DNA of 64,000 nt from Bacteroides luhongzhouii (GTDB taxonomy: Bacteria; Bacteroidota; Bacteroidia; Bacteroidales; Bacteroidaceae), in NCBI RefSeq assembly GCF_009193295.2, contig NZ_CP059973.1, positions 5,518,001 through 5,582,000 on the forward strand, written 5' to 3'. Made by a program: the position numbers and the translations under genes. This document shows, in pieces, positions 61,995 through 64,000 of this stretch; positions within the stretch are counted from its first letter, which is position 1; every line of letters begins with the position of its first letter. The notes below the pieces were generated by a model, which saw nothing but the letters and a program-made list of their open reading frames with translations, did no database searches and was not told where the DNA came from.

Positions 61995-64000
61995 TTATTT
62001 TGCCTTTTCAAAATCAGTAATGATAGACAATAAATATTCATAGTGAGAACGGGTTGCATATGAACCTGAATTCTTACGCTTTTCCACTATATTCTTTATA
62101 CGTGTCAATAAATCAAAGTACAGATGATTCTGATTATTATTTGAAGTGTTAAGCACATAATAGATATAATCAAAACCTGCATATTCATTTATCTTTTTCA
62201 GTGCGTTAGCAGTCTTGTAATAATGTCCTGCATCTACACAACAATCTGCATCTCCCTGCTCTGTCAAGTGCTTATATACATCAAATAGTTGGAACAAAGG
62301 TAAATCCGTATTGGCGGGTAACTGTAAAGCACCCGTCTGGGCAGCTTGTTTCAGATCTGCAAACAAAACTTCATCAATCTCGTCTTTCTTCGTCAGCGGG
62401 TCAGCATTACGAATAATGCCCATCAAGACTTCGGTCTGCAAAATACGTTCGGATTCGGTCGGTTCTACGTTCTTTATAGTCGACTCCCACAAAATATTAT
62501 AAATATCATCTAAATATTCCTGTGGAGAATATGCGGAAGAATCACGGTAAGCAGCCAATGAAACACGTTTTGTATTCAGAATCTTCTTGCTCATTGATTT
62601 CAAGATAGAACGTGACATTGAACCATCAAAAGTCAGATTCTTTACCACATCAGGATTATCTATCCAGTCGATGTTCTTTAATTCATTCAAAACAAACTGA
62701 ACAGCACGTTTTTGCATATCATGAGGAATCACTTCAGATGTGTTATACGGATCGCCGACATAATGTTCATTGATAAAGAAACCGCCCACATTTGCCCAGG
62801 CATTATTCAGATAACGTACATACTGCGAAACCAATGCGTCATAAAGATGATCACGATATGTAAAATCAGGATCCTTGTCATTCAGCCATGCATTGAGATT
62901 ACCTAATATATATTTCAGATTCTTGATGCCATAAGCACCTGCCTTCATGGCATCATTACTGATATCTTCCGATAAAGAAGTCGGGTCGAAAACCCCATAA
63001 CCCAATTGTTGCTTTCCATATCTATATTCCAAATCCCCTATTTTACTCTTAATGATGTTTTCCAAATAAGGAACCTCCTCTTCTGAAGTTTTTGCCTGCG
63101 GGAATACGGTATATCCCCACTTGATGGCATAATAATCATAAGTGCCTAATACCGGAGGAGTAAGACATACATCTTTGTCTTCAGGTTGTGCTATATAATT
63201 AAAACGGGCATAGTCCATGATGGACGGAGTTGTACCATGTTCTTTCATAAACACAGGATCACGATATGATTCCGTTGCATAAGCAAAAGAAGATCCCATA
63301 TTGTGCATCAATCCCAAACAGTGACCTACCTCATGAGATATGATATAGCGCAAGCTCTCGTCTAATACATCCTGCGGAAGTTTAGGAGTACGTACTCTTG
63401 GATCAACCTGTGCCGTTTGCACGAATCTCATGTCATTCACCAACTGGATAACATCGTGATATACAAATACAGAAGCATTAATGATCTGACTGTTTCTGGG
63501 ATCAATCCACGATGGTCCCATTGCGTTTGCAATTCCAATCGGAGCATAATTAATGCAATTATATTTAATATTAGCCGGATCAAATTCTGGATCATCCTTT
63601 GGGAAATCCTTCACTTGCATTACATTCTTAAAGCCAATACGTTCAAAGGCTTTATTCCATACCAGCACTCCTTCATGGATACCCTTTTTCCATTCTTCAG
63701 GAAAAGCGTCATCTACATAAAAAAGAATAGGCTTGGTAGGTTCAACAAGTTCTCCTCGTTTGTAAGCTTCTACATCTTTAGGATATACATTCCACTTGTT
63801 GGTATAAGTATTCATTTTTACTCCGTCATAATCATCGGCGATTTCTTCCTTATTAGAAGTAAAATAACCAATTCGGGGGTCAGCCATACGCGGCATCATT
63901 TCAGGAGTCTCCGGCAACAAAACAAATGACCGGTTTACTTTTACCGTCACGGGTTCCTGATAGGCTATTGCAACAATCCCCATATAAAGTAAATCCTGCA
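61995..64000 (-). CDS. Zinc-dependent metalloprotease (5' end outside window)
   Basis: The visible part has about 668 residues; the frame continues through the right edge (QDLLYMGIVAIAYQEPV) with homology to its paralogues, so the start lies beyond the window. The active-site motif HEVGHCLGLMHN (63300-63335) keeps all three zinc histidines and the catalytic glutamate, and 'SIMDYARFNYIAQPED' supplies the metzincin-like Met-turn. It is the only apparently active protease of the three. It is the first visible gene of the operon leading into susC/susD. Predicted to act in the periplasm or at the surface on peptides or proteins. Confidence 0.92.
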   Translation of the reverse strand, partial: QDLLYMGIVAIAYQEPVTVKVNRSFVLLPETPEMMPRMADPRIGYFTSNKEEIADDYDGVKMNTYTNKWNVYPKDVEAYKRGELVEPTKPILFYVDDAFPEEWKKGIHEGVLVWNKAFERIGFKNVMQVKDFPKDDPEFDPANIKYNCINYAPIGIANAMGPSWIDPRNSQIINASVFVYHDVIQLVNDMRFVQTAQVDPRVRTPKLPQDVLDESLRYIISHEVGHCLGLMHNMGSSFAYATESYRDPVFMKEHGTTPSIMDYARFNYIAQPEDKDVCLTPPVLGTYDYYAIKWGYTVFPQAKTSEEEVPYLENIIKSKIGDLEYRYGKQQLGYGVFDPTSLSEDISNDAMKAGAYGIKNLKYILGNLNAWLNDKDPDFTYRDHLYDALVSQYVRYLNNAWANVGGFFINEHYVGDPYNTSEVIPHDMQKRAVQFVLNELKNIDWIDNPDVVKNLTFDGSMSRSILKSMSKKILNTKRVSLAAYRDSSAYSPQEYLDDIYNILWESTIKNVEPTESERILQTEVLMGIIRNADPLTKKDEIDEVLFADLKQAAQTGALQLPANTDLPLFQLFDVYKHLTEQGDADCCVDAGHYYKTANALKKINEYAGFDYIYYVLNTSNNNQNHLYFDLLTRIKNIVEKRKNSGSYATRSHYEYLLSIITDFEKAK

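Noticed and set aside
63417..63929. 170-codon plus-strand frame at the right edge
   Set aside because: Antisense to the conserved zinc-metalloprotease domain.

Overview
The window looks like a chromosomal segment of a human-gut type Bacteroides (B. thetaiotaomicron / B. ovatus / B. fragilis group). Reasons: two SusC/SusD pairs, many lipoproteins of Bacteroidales-only families, meso-diaminopimelate dehydrogenase, and TAnnTTTG boxes (the Bacteroides -7 promoter element) upstream of many genes. I see no rRNA, tRNA, CRISPR array or prophage.

Left part (1-8.9 kb): a haem catalase, then a PCMD-domain lipoprotein with an outer-membrane beta-barrel partner. A decayed IS1182-like transposase follows, then two minus-strand lipoproteins. 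One is a lone calycin-like protein; the other fuses a calycin-like domain to a PCMD domain.

8.9-13.8 kb, minus strand: a compact operon of an AAA ATPase (PtuA-like), an HNH nuclease (PtuB-like) and a large receiver/PEP-pyruvate-binding protein, with gaps of only 4-5 bases. The first two genes match a Septu-type anti-phage system.

13.9-25.7 kb: housekeeping and amino-acid or peptide metabolism. It holds prolyl oligopeptidase, glutamate dehydrogenase, an aminopeptidase P-like enzyme, a CCA-adding-type nucleotidyltransferase, RuvA, diaminopimelate dehydrogenase and a hemolysin III family protein. Several small intergenic repeats are scattered among them.

25.7-31.5 kb: the most unusual region. 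A SusC-type receptor is split by an invertible segment. Its promoter, signal peptide and first 72 codons lie backwards between 24-bp inverted repeats, and the remaining 985 codons plus susD lie on the plus strand. Flipping the segment would restore one open frame, so the assembled orientation is OFF. Just to the left is a candidate minus-strand small RNA of about 65 nt with a full Bacteroides promoter (TTTG-N19-TATCTTTG) and an intrinsic terminator.

31.7-49.7 kb: a lone response-regulator receiver, an ABC-F ATPase, a four-gene heavy-metal efflux cluster (His/Cys-rich protein, adaptor, RND pump, TolC-like channel), RsmF with a repeat-derived in-frame insertion, a sigma factor operon, a cardiolipin-synthase-like enzyme, thyA-folA, an Lrp/AsnC regulator, an M64 peptidase and a GNAT acetyltransferase.

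49.8-64 kb, minus strand: a Sus-type locus with no visible glycoside hydrolase. It has three tandem zinc-metalloprotease paralogues (the most upstream cut by the window edge), SusC, SusD, a DUF4843 lipoprotein and a PKD-like lipoprotein. Only the most upstream protease keeps the full HExxHxxGxxH site, so the other two look like pseudoenzymes. Peptide or protein rather than glycan may be the substrate.
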